From Unio delphinus (taxonomy: Eukaryota; Mollusca; Bivalvia; Unionida; Unionidae), in contig JAQISU010000003.1 of the NCBI GenBank assembly GCA_029339505.1, forward strand, positions 21,787,001 to 21,851,000: DNA of 64,000 nt, written 5' to 3'. The position numbers and the translations under genes are program-made. This document shows, one piece after another, positions 15,077-27,278 of this stretch (position 1 is the first letter of the stretch; each line of letters begins with the position of its first letter). The notes below the pieces were generated by a model, which saw nothing but the letters and a program-made list of their open reading frames with translations, was not told where the DNA came from and made no database searches.

Positions 15077-15330
15077 GGGTCCCAGAGTGGCAGAGTGGTC
15101 TAAAGCGCTCTCCGTTATGGATCACTGCCATCTCACCTCTGTCTGCGTTGGTTCGAGTCTCAGATTCGGCCAACGTGGGTTTGTGAGAAAGCTCTCGTGG
15201 GTCGGTGCCCTCGGTGGTTCTTTCTTGGGGTTTTCCTGGTTCTTCCTCCACCATTAATTCAGGCCGCCATGTCTAGTCTATCTTGTGCTGAAAAATGGTG
15301 TTAAACCTACAACACCAACAACAAAAATGA
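15077..15330 (+). mobile_element. tRNA-Leu-like SINE family 2
   Basis: The head resembles a class II (Leu-type) tRNA: A box GTGGCAGAGTGGTCTAAAGC at 15087, a long variable-arm spacer, and B box GGTTCGAGTCT at 15150. The body GGGTTTTCCTGGTTCTTCC, GGCCGCCATG and 'TTGTGCTGAAAAATGG' is shared with copies at 18186, 23410 (reversed), 14740 (reversed) and 54925 (reversed). The 3' end is a CAACAACAAC-like simple tail. Confidence 0.85.
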
Positions 15331-15775
15331 AGTAAATCTGGTAACTAATCTTGTCTCGGTGAGCAGTATCATAACGGGCATGTCGTTCCTGTCAATGCTC
15401 CCCATCCTCATTAACCCAGACGCGGATTTGGCACGCGAAGCTCCATGCATATGCACGCGTGTGCATCAAATCCCAAAATAAAAATGGCTACTGCAATCTA
15501 GAGGAGGCATCATTTTCATTTGATTTATAGCAAACATACATCATAATGTATCCATTTTTTATTATTAAAGAAATTATTTCGAGATAAAAGATATAAAATA
15601 TATAGGGCTCGAAAAAAAATGGCAGACCCTACCTCCCCCCCCCCTAAAAAAAGAACAATTATCAGTACCTTATGGTTGATGATTTATTATGCGGATACTA
15701 TATTGTTGTACACTATAGCTACCACCCTGTTAAAGATATTGTGATGACATTATAAAACTTGTTCCTAAAACAAAC

Positions 15776-16135
15776 GAACGGCTTACTGGCTACACTATTG
15801 TTATAATAGGCAATGTCCATGTAACGGCTTATTAGTTACACTATTGATATAACAGACAGGGAAACTTTGTCCATGTAACGGCTTACCAGCTACACTATTA
15901 TTAATCGACAGTGAAACTTTGTCCATGTAACGGCTTACTAGCTATACTATTATTAATAGACATTGAAACTTTGTCCATGTAACGGCTTCCTGGCTACACT
16001 ATTATTATAATAGACAGGGCAACTGTGTCCATGTAACGGCTTACTAGCTACACTATTGTTATAATAGACAGGGAAACTTTGTCCATGTAACGGCTTACTA
16101 GCTACACTATTGTTATAATAGGCAATGAAAGTTGT
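15776..16135. repeat. ~52-56-bp tandem repeat, 7 copies
   Basis: GTAACGGCTT recurs at about 15821, 15875, 15927, 15979, 16032 and 16087, with a first copy near 15776. Each unit contains TACACTATT, an AATAGACA block and 'AACTTTGTCCATG'. Divergence between units is modest. Confidence 0.9.
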
Positions 16136-16517
16136 CCATGTAGATATTAATCATAGAGGGCGAATAAACAAAATAATAATTGGAGAAAAATATTTCGAGG
16201 ATTACATAAATTGGATTAAAAAAATTAAAAAAACAACTGTATCATCGATCATCTTGGATGATTATCTCAGGAATACACGTACACGTACTTCATACGCTTG
16301 TCAATAATTATCTGTTTAATCCGAAATTTCCAGAACGTTTGATTAGGCCATACTATCCTTAAGAGCAGAATACGCGGCCGGCCGAAAGCATCTTGAGAAG
16401 CTCTCTACTGCATGATAATACCTCTGGCAGGTACATATGGGAAAATTCACAACGTTACGCTTGTGTTGGTTCATGGGATTTAACAAACATGGTGATGACA
16501 ACTAAAAAGAATCACCA

Positions 16518-16745
16518 GAACCGCTCCGGTGACCTAGTGGTTAGAGCCTCCGCCGCTGAAGCGGGAGGTCGTGGGTTCGATGACCGACCGTGTAATACCA
16601 AAGACTTACAAAAATGGTACTAACAGCTGCTTCGCTGGGTCTCAGCATTAAGAGTTTAATGTTAGGACTGGTCGGCCTGGTGTCAGGATAATGTGACTGG
16701 GTAGGACATGCTATATGTCTGCGGCATGATGGTGATTTATCATCT
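16518..16745 (+). mobile_element. tRNA-derived SINE family 1, plus strand
   Basis: A box GTGACCTAGTGGTTAG at 16529 and B box GGGTTCGATGACC at 16573 with tRNA-like spacing. The family body follows (CTGCTTCGCTGGGTCTCAGC, GGACTGGTCGGCCTGGTGTC, CTGCGGCATGATGG). It is the same family as the minus-strand copies at 4370, 10585 and 11018. Confidence 0.88.
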
Positions 16746-17099
16746 ATTATTTAACTTAAAATATTACAGGAGGATCACATCCTTTGCTCTAATAATTCAT
16801 TGTGCTATTGTTTTAGGTAAATATAAATGTCTTAAATCGGTCCGTGTCTTTAAATGCCGAGCCTAAAGGCGACACCCATTACCCATACCTGTTTGGTCCT
16901 TACCAGCTCTGCTAGACCTTATAGGTGGAGACTTGGTAATATTCGAGAATATGTCATCCGACCTAGGATCGATACACTCGATACTCTCTGCTGGTGTATT
17001 TACCGAAGACAAATTATTTTATACAGGGGTGATCAGAATAGTCTCTTTTTGGTGGATTACAACATCCTGCTGAAACAGACCGGTCGGTCAAGGGTTTAA

Positions 17100-18780
17100 T
17101 TGGCTTTCTGAAATAAGGGGACCAACTGTTTCAGTGGGAATTTGGAAAAGGTTTCTGAATCTGCTAACCCGGGGCTTAGGATCAGGTCGATAGTCAGGCA
17201 TTTCAAGGGAATTGGTTTACATTTCTACTCGGAGTATGACTGTTCTGAACTGGACCCGGAATTTGCAGGACATGGCTTGAGCATGGGGACTGGGGACCAC
17301 TAAGACTGGCATTTGGTGGTTCGCGACTTTTATGGACAAAGAGAGCTAGGCTAAAATGGAAACATGTTAAAGGCGAACAACAGCTTTTTGTGAATGGTTC
17401 TCTGGTTTCCTTTGCCATCTTCACGCTTTACCCTATAGACTGGAATGTCAGGGTTGGGAATCTTCTTGATTACATAAGGGTGGTGTTCTCAGCGGTCGGT
17501 CACTTTATGCTTTCCCTGGACTGTAACGTTCCCGACCAGTATGTAGCATGTAGGTTCGAACCTTTCTGTCTTAAACATCCTTGTTATGTGCAACCTGTTC
17601 CCGGCCTCTTCAGCAGCACGTCTTCAGGCGTTGTTGAAGTTTTTGCATGTAACTGGCCAGATCTTTGGCACCATCATTTCCAAGGACGGGTACCCAAAAA
17701 GGTGTCGACAGATAGCCTGGTATGCCAACCAAACATTAACAAATGAGGGGGATGCCTATTGGCATACCTTTTTGTTCATTGTAGGCCTGGACGATTGGTC
17801 TGATGTACAATTTCCAGTCCAATTTCTGGTAGGGTTTCAGTGTACCAAGTATTTTTAAAAGGGTTTGGTTGAAATACTCAGCTGAACGTTTCCCCACGGG
17901 GTGATATAAGAGTAGTACGAGACTTAGGTACTCCTGCTAACTTGCATATAGTTCCCTTTTCACAGAACTGTCGAAGTTTCGGCATTGGATGCAGTGTAGC
18001 CTTTCAAAAAAAAAAAAGAATACAACTTAATGACGTCCTTATAAAAGGCCTTGGTGATTGTTTGGTCCGTCTGTCTCTCCTGAACAGCTTGAGCATACAT
18101 AGTGAAATGTTCTTGGATCACCAGAATATGCTCGAAGCCACCATTATACCTTTTAGGTTTTAGGAAGCTTATGCAAACCAGCTCCTGGGGCCCCGAGTGG
18201 CCGAGTAGTCTAAAGTGCTGTCAGTTACGGATCACTGCCATCTCACCTCTGTCTGCGTGGGTTAGAGTCTCGGATTCGGCCAATGTGGGTATGTGGTTCT
18301 TTCCTGGGTTTTCCTGGTTCTTCCTCCACCATTAATTCTGGCCGCCATGTATAGCCTATCTTGTGCTAAAAAAATGGCGTTAAAGCATAAAAACAAACAA
18401 ACCAGCTCCATTAAGTTTGTTGTCTGTATTGGATTAACTTGGCAGTCTTGACAGGTCCCTTTCTCAAGATACATCGAGCACAGTGTGCAATGACGGATTC
18501 AATATCCTTACCTCACATTGGCCAGTACATGTGATACCTTGCAAGACAAAAGCACTTGTACTTGCCTTGATAATATGCGTCGCCATGGATGCTTTTCAGG
18601 GCCTGCTGTCTGTGACTCGGGACCAGCTTCTTAATTTGTTGATCGTCAAGCGAAGCGGTTCGATACAGAATATCATCTTCGTCGAGGAACTGGTGATTCC
18701 GTTTTACGGGTAATTCTGCATTTCCAAGGTCTCTTGACAAAGTACGTCCTCGCTCGGACGGAAACCACTTCGCAGGTCAA
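17100..18780 (-). pseudogene. Decayed Ty3/Gypsy integrase region
   Basis: Minus-strand reading finds an H2C2 integrase zinc-finger remnant near 18510-18740 (KKLVPSHRQQALKSIHGD, then KCFCLARYHMYWP) and GTCQDCQVNPIQTTNLMELV near 18410-18470. Near 17880 a YHP...FNQTLLK-LGTL stretch resembles the integrase core C-terminus. Frames are broken many times and a family 2 SINE is inserted at 18186-18405. The retrotransposon is old and was inserted opposite in direction to the Gmr1-like element at 23.7 kb; its ends were not found. Confidence 0.65.
18186..18405 (+). mobile_element. tRNA-Leu-like SINE family 2, nested in Gypsy remnant
   Basis: A box GTGGCCGAGTAGTCTAAAG at 18197 and B box GGGTTAGAGTCTCGG at 18259, then the family body and an AT-rich ACAAACAAAC tail. 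It splits integrase homology, which resumes at about 18406, so it postdates the Gypsy copy. Confidence 0.88.
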
Positions 18781-19264
18781 CAATTATGGCTGACGCTACG
18801 TTACTTCCTTGAGCATATACTTCCAACAGACTTGCGTTGGACTAGTATGCGGTCTGATCTCTTTGGCCGAATGAAAATAAATCCTAGCAAGGACACTTGC
18901 TGAAACGGGCACTGATTCATCGGCTGCCATGTTATGGCCTTATCCTATCAACAAATACATGTGATATTCTACTGAGGCTATCAGCGTCAGTACGGAGTTT
19001 GCCTGGTTTATACAAGACTAAAATTCCGAATTAGCTAGGAGGGATAGCCAATGATGCCCTACTGCATCCGAAATGGCTTTGGCGGTGAGGTAGATCAGGG
19101 GGTTAAAGTCTGCGACAACTTCGATCGAATTCGAGGCTAAATAGTCGTGGAATATGCAGACTGTACATTGCTAAAATGAATGTGTCCACTTCAATGCAGG
19201 AACTTCAGTTTATGAACTGGGTTCCGCTTGTCTGAGACCCATGATTGGATAGGCAGTAACCGTA

Positions 19265-19525
19265 TCCTATCCACTTTGCTTCTGATACAGAACGGCAATA
19301 AAACAGTTTATAGAAATATCAGTATGTAACATGAAGGGAAGGCTGAAGTCTGCATGGCAAGAACAAGTGGGGATGTTAGCCTAGCCTTAATGGTCCTCTC
19401 CACTTTGCGTCTGATACAGAATGGCACCAAAGCAGTTTATAGAAATATCAGTATGTAACATGAAGGGAAGGCTGAAGTCTGCATGGCAAGAACAGGTGGG
19501 GATGTAAGCCTCACCTTAATGGTAT
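19265..19525. repeat. ~119-bp direct duplication
   Basis: A block starting CTATCCACTTTGCTTCTGAT at about 19267 repeats at about 19396 with few changes. It includes 'AAACAGTTTATAGAAATATC', AGTATGTAACATGAAGGG and GGCTGAAGTCTGCATGGC. No coding role is seen. Confidence 0.85.
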
Positions 19526-19566
19526 TCAAGTCCTGCTTTTCAGATTCACTCCAGGTCTTCAATGTT

Positions 19567-19745
19567 GATTGAATATGATTACATCTGGTCTAGATAATTG
19601 TGATGCTACAATCGATGATATCATCTACAATTACTCCTTGAAAGAACATTTAGCTACAGACTCACTGATGAAAATTTGACAATTAATTTAGCAAAAAGTG
19701 AGTTTTGCTCTTCTTGTGTAACATTTCTAGGACATATCTAATGAT
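19567..19745 (+). pseudogene. Gypsy reverse-transcriptase fragment
   Basis: A plus-strand segment homologous to the RT palm of the copies at 31054-31230 and 50740-50930: ATGATTACATCTGGTCTAGA, the DD-bearing GATGATATCATCTACAA (catalytic box) and AAAAGTGAGTTTTGCTC. It has in-frame stops and no flanking LTR, so it is an isolated remnant. Confidence 0.8.
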
Positions 19746-19965
19746 GGACTAATGGAATACAATAAAGTTAATGATACAAACACTTTTATTTGTGTCTAAT
19801 GGAAAACAATTGGTTTATTGATACAATCAGTTGTATTGGATACTAATGGAATACAATAGAATTAATGATAAAATCACTTGTATTTGAGTCCAATGGAAAA
19901 CAACAGGATTATTGATACAATCAGCTGTATTCGATTCCAGTGATTTCCAAATCAACCTGTGAACC
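19745..19965. repeat. ~100-bp imperfect duplication
   Basis: Alternating AATGGAATACAATA and AATGGAAAACAA blocks separated by 'TTGATACAATCA-TTGTATT' segments, repeated about twice. Short inverted symmetry (AATACAA / TTGTATT) lies inside each unit. Confidence 0.75.
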
Positions 19966-20384
19966 TTATATTAAGATTACAGATTGGATTCACAATACAG
20001 ACCCAATTCCCGTAATATTTAATAACAAGAATCTGAATTTGTTTACAAAATATTATAATAATCTTCATTCTAAGAAATAAAACAACACGCATATGTACTA
20101 CACTATGTGTAATGTAAAAATGGACTTTTGGACATGTGTAAAAGATGACTAATGTTATATATAGAACCCAACAAACAAATGATTAGCATGACATAATATG
20201 AAGTTAAGTGCAAGATTCTAACATTGGCAGATTAACAATTAGCAATTAAATTGGAAAAATTCTGTATTAAAATGGTAAAGACACTTAGCATCAGATTCTT
20301 ACATAATTTGAGGATGAAATTCTGACCAGGACACTTTGAGTAAATCTAAAGCAAAGAAAATGATTACTTGAAGATGATGCAATA

Positions 20385-20830
20385 AACTCTTAAAATGTGT
20401 ACTGTGTGTGGCAAAATGTAATGTAGGCTAAGGACCTCTTAAAATGTGTATTATGTGTGGCAAAATGTAATGTAGCCTAAAGACCTCTTAAAATGTGTAC
20501 TGTGTGTGGCAAAATGTAATGTAGCCTAGGGACCTCTTAAAATGTGTACTGTGTGTGGCAGAATATTATGTAGCCTAGTGACCTCTTAAAATGTGTACTG
20601 TGTGTGGCAAAATGTAACGAAGCCTAAGGACCTCTTAAAATGTGTACTGTGTGTGGTAGAATATTATGTAGCCTAGGGACCTCTTAAAATGTGTACTGTG
20701 TGTGGCAGAATATTATGTAGCCTAGGGACCTCTTAAAATGTGTACTGTGTGTGGCAGAATATTATGTAGCCTAGGGACCTCTTAAAATGTGTACTGTGTG
20801 TGGCAAAACTTAATGTAGCCTAGGGACCTG
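20385..20830. repeat. 49-bp tandem repeat, ~9 copies
   Basis: The unit GACCTCTTAAAATGTGTACT, then GTGTGTGGCAAAATGTAATG and TAGCCTAGG repeats with a 49-bp period (for example 20434 and 20483). Two unit variants alternate (CAAAATGTAATG versus CAGAATATTATG). Confidence 0.93.
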
Positions 20831-21860
20831 AAAAATGAAACTTACCTTTGTGTACATATTTTGCAGCCATTCATTAAATATATCTTACTTTATCTTAACT
20901 ATGCAAATTAGTGATTTAATGAAAATGAACTTAATAATTTGCAAACATTTACATGGGTTGTTTCCTTCTGATGGGACAACATGTACTGATTTTCAGCACT
21001 GGAGCTAGCTTAGAATTGTGGGTACAAAATGATTTCAAGATGAAACATTGAGAAACAGTTGAAATCTGGCACAAATACAGCTATGTATTTTAAGCATATA
21101 CAAAATTCATTATTCTTTTTTAGCCAGCCTACATGCTCAAACTAATCTCCGTTATGGGACAAAATGTTTGCATTTTGTAATTTGTCTCAAGTTTTGAGCA
21201 AGTTACAGCTTTACAATGAATTTAATTCTAACAAGATTAAATTGGCATAAGCCCAAATAGGTACAATTTCCAAACAAAATCATATTTTGGATTTTGTAAC
21301 GGACAAGCAGGTAGTAGTGCTACCACAAAATCTGAAAAAAGAAAATCCATAATGAAGAAAAGGCCAACTTTGGGGTTTCCATCACTACAAATATAACATT
21401 CAGATTCCACTTGTCCAAATACGTAGAATAAAAAAAGTTTTCCCTCATATGTGTGTAATAAAAAAAAATGTTATAAGCATCTGTAAACCATGCATTGTTC
21501 AAATCCGCATGAGTAAAAGCTATGATACCTATCACTATATGAATCAACCAAATGTCATACGAAATTAGAATTTTTTAATGAAATTTTGCATGCATCCATT
21601 AATTACACACATGTAGGCCGGTAAATAAATCACTGGGTGATATGACATGAATAGCTCAAATGTATGTCTTTATTAGTAAAAACAAAAAATTCTACAAAGT
21701 CCTAACTTCGCAGTACATTAATTTGTGTAAAATAGTTCCAATCAACATCTTTTTCTGGTACATGGAGGCAACTGTTGAAGCATACAGAGTGTGACCTGCA
21801 TCTGAAAACAGCTCAGTCACAAATGTCACATGGTTAGTACTGTTAGTGTGGAGATACAAC
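20831..21860. other. Gene-free spacer
   Basis: Nothing supported in either strand. Confidence 0.5.
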
Positions 21861-21876
21861 ACCTGCAAGTATACAA

Positions 21877-22535
21877 TAAAATGAACAGTAATGAACAATA
21901 AAATGAATAGTAATGAACAATAAAATGAACAGTAATGAACAATAAAATGAATAGTAATGAACAATAAAATGAACAGTAATGAACAATAAAATGAATAGTA
22001 ATGAACAATAAAATGAACAGTAATGAACAATAAAATGAATAGTAATGATATAACACCTGCAAGCATACAATAAAATGAATAGTAATGAACAATAAAATGA
22101 ACAGTAATGAACAATAAAATGAATAGTAATGAACAATAAAATGAATAGTAATGAACAATAAAATGAATAGTAATGAACAATAAAATGAACAGTAATGAAC
22201 AATAAAATGAATAGTAATGAACAATAAAATGAACAGTAATGAACAATAAAATGAATAGTAATGAACAATAAAATGAATAGTAATGAACAATAAAATGAAT
22301 AGTAATGAACAATAAAATGAACAGTAATGAACAATAAAATGAATAGTAATGAACAATAAAATGAATAGTAATGAACAATAAAATGAATAGTAATGAACAA
22401 TAAAATGAATAGTAATGAACAATAAAATGAATAGTAATGATATAACACCTGCAAGCATACAATAAAATGAATAGTAATGATATAACACTTGCAAGTAAAC
22501 AATAAAATGAATAGTAATGATACAACACCTGCAAG
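21877..22535. repeat. 22-bp minisatellite, ~28 copies
   Basis: The unit AACAATAAAATGAAYAGTAA plus TG (22 bp) is broken by 'ATAACACCTGCAAGCATAC' inserts near 22051, 22440 and 22480. C/T at one position distinguishes two unit types in irregular order. The unit has no minus-strand stop and its length is not a multiple of three, so all three minus frames stay open; none is called a gene. Confidence 0.95.
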
Positions 22536-22821
22536 TATACAAAAAACTTGAATGCTTAATGAATATTTATTTATAAATATATTCATGAAAGAATTAATGT
22601 ATGTTAAGTTTGACAATACACATCTATGATATTAATTTTCAAGAAAAATATGTCTCCAAAGAACCATTGGAATGTTAGAGTCCTGGTATCTTCATGTCTA
22701 CATGGTACTAAATGAAATTGTTGTTGATCAGAATTTCATGTCATTTTAAGTAGGCGTATACGAGTAAATAACTTATTTTCAGTTGTACAATATTGCTTTG
22801 TTTGGGTCATATGCATCATGG

Positions 22822-22836
22822 CCCCCCCCCCCCCCC
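22822..22836. repeat. C15 homopolymer
   Basis: Fifteen consecutive C residues; length likely unreliable in sequencing. Confidence 0.9.
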
Positions 22837-23256
22837 TTCGGTTTATAAAAGGTTAACATGTTTTAGATACATATTTCCAGTATACTGTTGACTGAGTTTT
22901 AGAATAAATTCCAGAGCCACAGTGCTGAATGAGCATGACATTAAATACTAGAAATTAGTGCATAGTACAGGTATAATCCTGGTACATCACATCATTGTTT
23001 GTTTGATAACTAGTCCTGAAACTGTCAAATCAAAATTAGGTCCAATCTTTCACACATTTTCATGTGAGCTGTGATGATACATTTAGTATGAATTGACTTG
23101 ATTGATGAAGTTTTAAGTAAAGTCTAGTGGTTGAAGTTCATTCATTCATGAGACAGACTTCAACAAGGAGTGATTCCATTGCTTTAATTTAGTGAGCATC
23201 TTAACACTCTCATGGCCTCTGAACATATCAAATGTTGACAACAGACAGCTGGTCAC

Positions 23257-23258
<2 letters not shown>

Positions 23259-23308
<50 letters not shown>

Positions 23309-23350
23309 AATAATAATAATAATTCCAATAATAAAAATAAGAATAATAAT
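23259..23350. repeat. (AAT)n microsatellite
   Basis: About 22 pure AAT units, then interrupted AAT/AAC/AAA trinucleotides. Confidence 0.93.
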
Positions 23351-23409
23351 GAGGACTTTGTATAGTGCTTAGTCTTTAGAATCTCTAAGCACTTTACAAC
23401 ATGTATGTT

Positions 23410-23672
23410 GTTGTTGTTGTTGCTGGGTTTAACGCCATGTTTTAGCACACGATAGGCTATACATGGCGGCCAGTAATATTGGTGGAGGAAAAACCCAGAA
23501 AAAACCCAAAAGAACCACCAACCCAAAAGAAGATACTGGCAAGCTTTCTCACATAACAACATTGGCCAAATCTGAGACTCGAGCCCACACAGACAGAGGT
23601 GATACGGCAGTGATCTGTAATGGAGAGTGTTTTATACCACTTAGCCAATCAGGGCCCCTACAATATCTATAA
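23410..23672 (-). mobile_element. tRNA-Leu-like SINE family 2, reversed
   Basis: Full-length minus copy. The head lies near 23660 (A box from GGCTAAGTGGTATAAAACAC) with a B box reading GTGTGGGCTCGAGTCTCAG near 23573. The body GGGTTTTTCCTCCACCAA, GGCCGCCATG and a TTGTTGTTGTTG-type tail near 23407-23422 match the copy at 15077. Confidence 0.85.
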
Positions 23673-23751
23673 TTATATTTTAATGATATGACATCAAAAA
23701 ACAAAAAAAAAAACATGAATTAAAAATAAAACATGCTGAAAATATTTAAGG

Positions 23752-24577
23752 TGTTACGTATATTTGATTTAAATAATTGATTTATTTTTGTCAGATTCAA
23801 ATTTGACATTTTGGATTAAAAATTCATTCACTGGGAAATTTTTCTAGAAATTTCCTCTACAAGTAAACAACAGATGTTAACCTCATTTTCTGACCTTGCT
23901 TCAGAGTGTAAACAAGCTTCTAAAATGATTGGTTGATTCCAAGGACATTAGAGCTTTATTTTAAAAATGATTGGTTGATTCCAAGGACATCTTTCTAGAT
24001 CATGATGTTTGCATGATTTCTTGAACGTGAGATTGTTCTGAGAGATTCTGGAAGGTCGTGACCCCTTTCCTGTTTACGTAAAAACAGGTAGATAAGTGAT
24101 GTTTTGGAGCGAGATATTTAGTAGAAATTGGGCTTTTATAATATTAAGTTGTGTCTTCTTTTTGAGTTATTTTTAATTACCGTGTACTGGAAATTGTGTC
24201 AATTCGTTTGGAGCAAGAGGAATTATTTTATTATTTACCTGGAAAAGAATCTGTGCTCATAGATTTTCACTTGGATTATTATAAAACTAAAACTGACTTC
24301 ATCACGTGACATCGTCGCCCATATTGGATTACATCGTCAAGATTCGAACCGGGAACTATTAGGACATTTTATTGTCAGGACTTTTGCAATTCCACTAGTG
24401 GATTATATTGTGAATTATTTTCGGATTAACTTTTGGACTTGATTCTCTAAATCCGTAAGTTAAAATTATTTCTGTTATGAAAATATTTGTACTCAATAAA
24501 TTGTTTGCTAAATTTTACAAGCTTGTTTTTTTCACTTCTTTCTATGTTGCTGCTTATTCGAGCCTAAGCACGTAACA
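23752..24577 (+). repeat. 5' LTR
   Basis: 826 bp, bounded by TGTTACGT and ACGTAACA (an 8-bp perfect inverted terminus). It carries an AATAAA signal near 24496 just before the ACAAGCTTG block. A tandem 'AAAATGATTGGTTGATTCCA' motif occurs twice (about 23921 and 23967). Immediately downstream, CTGGGAGCTATCGTCCGAG is a candidate primer-binding site with loose resemblance to tRNA-Pro-type sites; the priming tRNA is uncertain. Confidence 0.9.
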
Positions 24578-24718
24578 TAGAAACTGGGAGCTATCGTCCG
24601 AGATTGAGATAAATTGGAATTTGGCTAGAATTTTTCTCAGAAACTTTTGTTTAAAATTTGAATTCCCCTAGTTTTTGAAAATTTTAAATCTTTAGTAGAC
24701 TGACAGGCTTGTATTAAA

Positions 24719-25067
24719 ATGACATCTAAAGTAGAAATATTTCTTTCTAATCCCACCCAGGAGCAATTAGATCTTTTCAAAAAAGATGAGTTGATTCAGC
24801 TTGCCAGAAAATATGATCTTTCTGAAGTCAAGGATTCTTTAACGAAACAAGATATCAAAAACATTTTGGTCCAATATTTGGTAGAAAAGGATGTTTTGGA
24901 ACAGAGTGCTTTGATTTCGGTCAGTAAGTCTGCATCAGACTCTCACATTAAACTAAAGGAATTAGAATTAAAATTCAAGATGGAATTAGACTTGAAGAAG
25001 CTGAAATTTCAGGAAAAGGAGAGAGAGATAGACAGGAACGGGAGAAAGAAAGACAATTGCAATATGA

Positions 25068-25139
<72 letters not shown>

Positions 25140-25234
25140 AAGAAAGGCAAATTGAATTACAAAAGAGCAGATGCGGACTGATAGACAGAGAGAGGAGAAA
25201 GGCAAATTGAATTACAAAAAGAGCAGATGCGGAT

Positions 25235-25325
<91 letters not shown>

Positions 25326-25843
25326 AAGAAAGGGAATATCAAATTATGAAAGAAATAGAGCTGGCAAGTGGAAGTCACCATCATACTTCAAATCCAAACT
25401 TAAATCTTGATTTAGCAAGGAATACTAGATTAGTGCCCCCTTTCAGAGAAAAAGAAGTAGAGAAATACTTCATTCGTTTTGGAAACGTTGCAGAAAATTT
25501 AAAGTGGCCAAGAGAGAATTGGACTCAGTTATTACAATGTGTACTTACTGGTAAGGCTAGTGAGATTTACACTTCACTGTCCGTTCAGCAAAGTGGTGAC
25601 TATGATGTGGTTAAAGAATGCATTCTAAGGGGTTATGAGTTAGTCCCTGAAGCTTATCGACAAAAATTCAGAAATTACAGAAAGGAAGCTGAACAAACTC
25701 ATGTCGAATTTGCTAGAGGAAAAGAGCAGTTGTTTGATAGGTGGTGCTTAGCCAAGAAAGTCGAACAAGATTATCAAAATCTCAAACAAATTATATTAAT
25801 TGAAGAGTTCAAAAACTGTGTCCATAGTGATGTTAAGTCTTAA
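24719..25843 (+). pseudogene. Gmr1-like gag (SCAN-related), interrupted
   Basis: The N-terminal part (24719-25210) holds a helical region then a long Glu/Arg coiled coil encoded by expanded GA microsatellite. The C-terminal part (25346-25843, same frame) holds the capsid-like region WPRENWTQLLQCVLTGKA, GYELVPEAYRQKFR and FDRWCLAKK, typical of SCAN-related Gmr1 gag. A 25208 TGA separates the two and a TAA at 25841 truncates the end. Shifted-frame remnants of the zinc knuckle continue to about 26110. Two near-identical GCAAATTGAATTACAAAA blocks flank the second GA array, so part of the coiled coil is a local tandem duplication. Confidence 0.85.
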
Positions 25844-26065
25844 TTTGATGAGCATGAGATTGAAACCTTGGAAAATGCTGCTCGAGCTGCTGACGAATAT
25901 TCTTTGACACATAAAGTTCCTTTTGTTAACAAGACTTCTACTCAAATAGTCTTCTGGCAGAAAAGTATTTCCGCCTAATACAAGCCCTTCTAAAACTCAA
26001 ACTAGCACAACTTTCAAAAATCAAACTTCAGAGAAGCTTGATTCTAGATCATTGTCTCTTCCGAC

Positions 26066-26842
26066 GTGTACCTATCGCAAGAAAAAGGACACGTTATTTC
26101 TGATTGCTACAAATTGAAAAATAGGCATCAGAATCAAGATAGACCTGTTCCAAATGCTCTTATTTCTAAGAGGTCAAGGTCACGGTCATGTATTGAAAGC
26201 AATACATTTATTGGGTCTAATAAATCCCAGTCTGATTTTATTATGGAGAATTATGAACCATTCATATCGAAGGGTTCTATATCACTCTTGGGTGATTCAG
26301 CCAATCCCACTCCTATTAAAATTTTAAGGGATACAGGAGCTTCTCAGAGTCTTTTATTATCAGGTACGTTGCCTTTTTCTGAGAAGTCTTCTTGTAATGA
26401 AAGTGTTCTTATTCAGGGAGTAGAGTGCGGCTTTGTTAATGTTCCTCTCCATTGTGTAAATTTGTCATCAGATTTAGTGTCAGGACCTGTGACAATCGGA
26501 ACAGTCTCGGTTTTACCCGTAGAGGGAATTCATTTATTGCTAGGCAACGACTTATCTGGAGACCAGGTTGTGGTTAATCCACTTGTAACTGACAAGCTTT
26601 ATTGGGATCAGAAAGTTGATCCAATTGAAAAAGAATTTCCTGATATATTTCAAGCTTGTGTAGTTACCAGAGCTATGGCAAAGAAAGCTCTTGAGAATGA
26701 TGTTGATGAAGACAGCATTCCTTTAGCTGACACGTGCATAGGTCAGGCTTTTGATGAGGTCACTTTTACTTCTTGTTTGGATCAATCAGAAGGTATTGAT
26801 CATAGTGATCCTCTTTTAACAACTAAATTCTCTCGATTCTAA
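26066..26842 (+). pseudogene. Gypsy zinc knuckle and aspartic protease region
   Basis: A 258-codon frame starting inside a disrupted CCHC knuckle (KGHVISDCYKL remains), followed by a pepsin-type retroviral protease with active site RDTGASQSLLL and the downstream LLLGNDLSGDQV flap/dimer region. The enzyme would mature the Gag-Pol polyprotein. The frame ends at 26842 before the integrase finger, which lies in another frame from 26904. Confidence 0.87.
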
Positions 26843-26903
26843 TCAGGGTGATAAACGACAGTCACTTGTCGTCGAACAGGAAAAAGATCATGAGATCTCC
26901 TGT

Positions 26904-27173
26904 TTGTTTCAAATGGCCATAAGTGAGACTGAAGCTATTGAAGTTCCTGTCTATTATTTCATTAAAAATGGAATTCTTAAGAGAAAATGGAGACCTTCCG
27001 AGGTACCTGTTGGTGATGAGTGGTCAGTGAACTATCAAATAGTAGTTCCAAAACCTTACAGACCGGAAATACTTAATCTGGCCCATGAAACTCCTTTGGC
27101 TGGTCCTTTAGGGATTAATAAAACTTATCACAAGATCTTGACTCACTGCTCCTGGGATCTAAATAAATTATAG
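26904..27173 (+). pseudogene. Integrase H2C2 zinc-finger region, core deleted
   Basis: YQIVVPKPYRPEILNLAHE followed by AGPLGINKTYHKILTHCSWD is the N-terminal zinc-binding region of a Gypsy integrase. A stop follows and the DDE core is missing: sequence jumps to a VVPVPLSEGISSDF stretch linked to RT. Its position upstream of RT is the main evidence for the Gmr1-like domain order. Confidence 0.82.
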
Positions 27174-27278
27174 GAGTACCAGTATATTGAAAGAGATAGC
27201 CATGTTAAACATGTAATTAATTTAGTTGTACCTGTCCCACTCAGTGAAGGAATATCATCAGATTTTACTGATATTGAA

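Noticed and set aside
15077..15170. Possible functional tRNA-Leu gene
   Set aside because: A and B boxes are present but the acceptor stem does not close and the same body follows in five places, so it is a SINE head.
20385..20830. Possible CRISPR-like array
   Set aside because: Head-to-tail 49-bp units without unique spacers; a plain tandem repeat in eukaryotic DNA.
21692..22616. Three long minus-strand frames rich in Tyr, Phe, Ile and Leu
   Set aside because: All three frames are open only because the 22-bp minisatellite lacks minus-strand stops.
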